Assembly (NCBI GenBank): GCA_963575745.1
Contig: CAUYUJ010014552.1
Location: 207,231 to 234,730 of the forward strand
Reading direction: 5' to 3'
Origin: Prorocentrum cordatum
Taxonomy: Eukaryota; Sar; Dinophyceae; Prorocentrales; Prorocentraceae
Length of the DNA: 27,500 nt
The translations under genes were made by a program, and so were the position numbers. Shown one piece after another: positions 26,247-27,500 of the stretch (the stretch's first letter is position 1; every line of letters begins with the position of its first letter). Under the pieces are notes generated by a model. It was not told where the DNA came from and ran no database searches. It saw nothing but the letters and a program-made list of their open reading frames with translations.

Positions 26247-26501
26247 GTAGCCGAAAGCAGGTCGGGCCCTGCGGCGCACAAGATGAGGGAGGGCCAGAGC
26301 GGCTCGCCGCCGATGCCCTGCGGGCTCCACGGAGCCACCGCGCCGTGACGTGGACTGCGAGATGCCGAGCGCGTGCTCGAAGCGTGCCCCGACGTTTTGG
26401 ATCTCACGCGCGCCACCGCTGCCGCTATCGCTTATATATAACAAGGCCAGCGGCTGCGTCCACGGCTGCAGGGGCCCTTTTTTCACATTCCCCCCCCATT
26501 C

Positions 26502-26666
26502 AGGAGGGGGACAAAAACACACACAGACGCAATTAATCGTCGATCCCCAAGAAAATCTGGGGAAATATGGGAAGTGGGGGGGGAAGACAGAAACCCAGAA
26601 AATATAGGAAATATGGGGAATCATTTTATTTGTGTGCATTTATTTGTGTGTCCTGGGACCCCTTCA
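26502..26666 (+). repeat. Dispersed repeat R2, copy c (uninterrupted)
   Basis: Homologous to 16164-16323 over its full length. It includes CAATTAATCGTCGATCCCC and TCATTTTATTTGTGTGCATT, the empty-site reference for the MITE at 16531-16736. 26247-26501 holds nothing recognised. Confidence 0.85.
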
Positions 26667-26689
26667 CCCATACCCCCTTACGTCACGGT

Positions 26690-26830
26690 GGGCCGAGTTC
26701 TTTTTGGAAGTCTCTGGGGGTCTCCGTGGTCTCGAAGAGGCTTGCAAGATGGCCCAAGAGGGCCTCCAGAAGCGTCCCAGGTGGCCGAAGAGGCCTCCAA
26801 CGCTGACCAAGAAGCCCTGATGCGCGCCGA
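26690..26830 (-). repeat. TTGGGG-type tract in minus orientation
   Basis: Read on the minus strand it shows CCCTCTTGGGCCATCTTGC and GGCCTCTTCGGCC words like the intronic tracts. No gene is present. Confidence 0.45.
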
Positions 26831-26951
26831 GCGACGCGCGGGAGGCCTCAAGATATACGTTCCAAGATGCCTGTAGAGGACGCAATCAGCTAGGTGTTTT
26901 CTGCATTCCTGGACGGGGGCTCTGGCCCTCCCTGTACATTCGGGGCGCGTC

Positions 26952-27090
26952 ATGTACGTATGTATGTATGTATGTATGTATGTATGTATGTATGTATGTA
27001 TGCATGCATGCATGCATGCATGCATGCATGCATGCATGTATGTATGTATGTATGTATGTATGTATGTATGTATATATATATATATGTATG
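26952..27090 (+). repeat. (ATGT)n(ATGC)n(ATGT)n(AT)n microsatellite
   Basis: About 140 bases of tetranucleotide repeats with a central GCAT block, then TA dinucleotides and a GT/G tail. Open frames across it continue to the window end by chance; 27100-27500 shows nothing recognised. Confidence 0.94.
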
Positions 27091-27500
27091 TGTGTGGGGG
27101 GGTTGGTGTGTGTGTGTGTGGGTCTGTGGGCGCCAGGGGGTCCACTGAACCTGTATCTGGCACGCGATAGAACGTGCAAGCTTCAGGCCAGGAAGGGCAC
27201 TTGCCCAATTCCGAGTGTGCATCGCGTGCCTTCGCGTTTATGGTCCCACATGCATCTGGCATTTCTTCTCTTTGCTTTTTCTCAGTCAGGGCTTTGGCGC
27301 AGGGCTCCGATTGTGTCGGTTGGCCGTTGGCTCCCGACCAGAGAGATGCAACGCAGTGGGCGGCGGATCCACCGCATACAAGAAGTGCAGGGGGGGGGAG
27401 GAGGGTGGACTCATACTTTTCTGGGGTACTTCGATTTTGAACGCCTCTCCAGGGCAGGGCTCGCGATTTCTTGGACCGTTTTCGTTTTGAGTTAGTGTTG

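Noticed and set aside
26968-27495. A frame open to the end of the window
   Set aside because: It begins in the ATGT microsatellite and shows no protein-like sequence afterwards.

Overview
This window looks like nuclear DNA of a dinoflagellate. Four independent signs support this: a genomic relic of the dinoflagellate spliced leader (DinoSL) in front of a gene (21485-21521), plant-type TTTAGGG telomere units (689-716), a decayed Ty1/copia polyprotein of the kind common in dinoflagellates, and all recognisable host genes on one strand in GC-rich, repeat-laden DNA. The genus cannot be told from the sequence.

Layout. (1) 1-4802: a GT34-like glycosyltransferase gene, 5' end outside the window, split by a 3.8 kb intron (289-4124) full of repeats and small transposons. 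(2) 4803-5394: short intergenic stretch. (3) 5395-14807: an old, frameshifted LTR retrotransposon with ~0.2 kb terminal repeats, a gag-like coiled-coil region, protease, pre-integrase and integrase remnants, but no visible reverse transcriptase; its 3' part carries an antisense fossil of a possible ADP-ribosyltransferase/Tpt1-like domain. (4) 14808-18014: repeats (microsatellites, two dispersed families, a nested MITE) and two doubtful ORFs. (5) 18015-19901: an intact intronless GT77-like gene of 628 residues. (6) 19902-21484: foldback element and low-complexity tracts. (7) 21485-25646: a gene of unknown function with two tandem DinoSL relics upstream, split by a 2.7 kb intron (about 22363-25052). 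(8) 25647-27500: a 170-bp inverted-repeat element, a dispersed repeat and microsatellites.

The most interesting signal is that the introns of genes 1 and 3, which encode unrelated proteins, have homologous sequence at both ends (about 60 bp at the 5' end, 75 bp at the 3' end). Their junctions do not fit simple GT-AG, and their ends can partly pair with each other. This is what introner-type mobile introns look like. In gene 3 the intron sits in a gene that seems to have passed through a trans-spliced mRNA, so the intron was probably gained after retroposition.

Two of the three host genes are recognisable glycosyltransferases. Two intact N-termini look like signal peptides, so the set probably works in the secretory pathway on glycan or cell-surface synthesis. 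Dinoflagellate gene neighbours need not be co-regulated, so a shared pathway is only a possibility.
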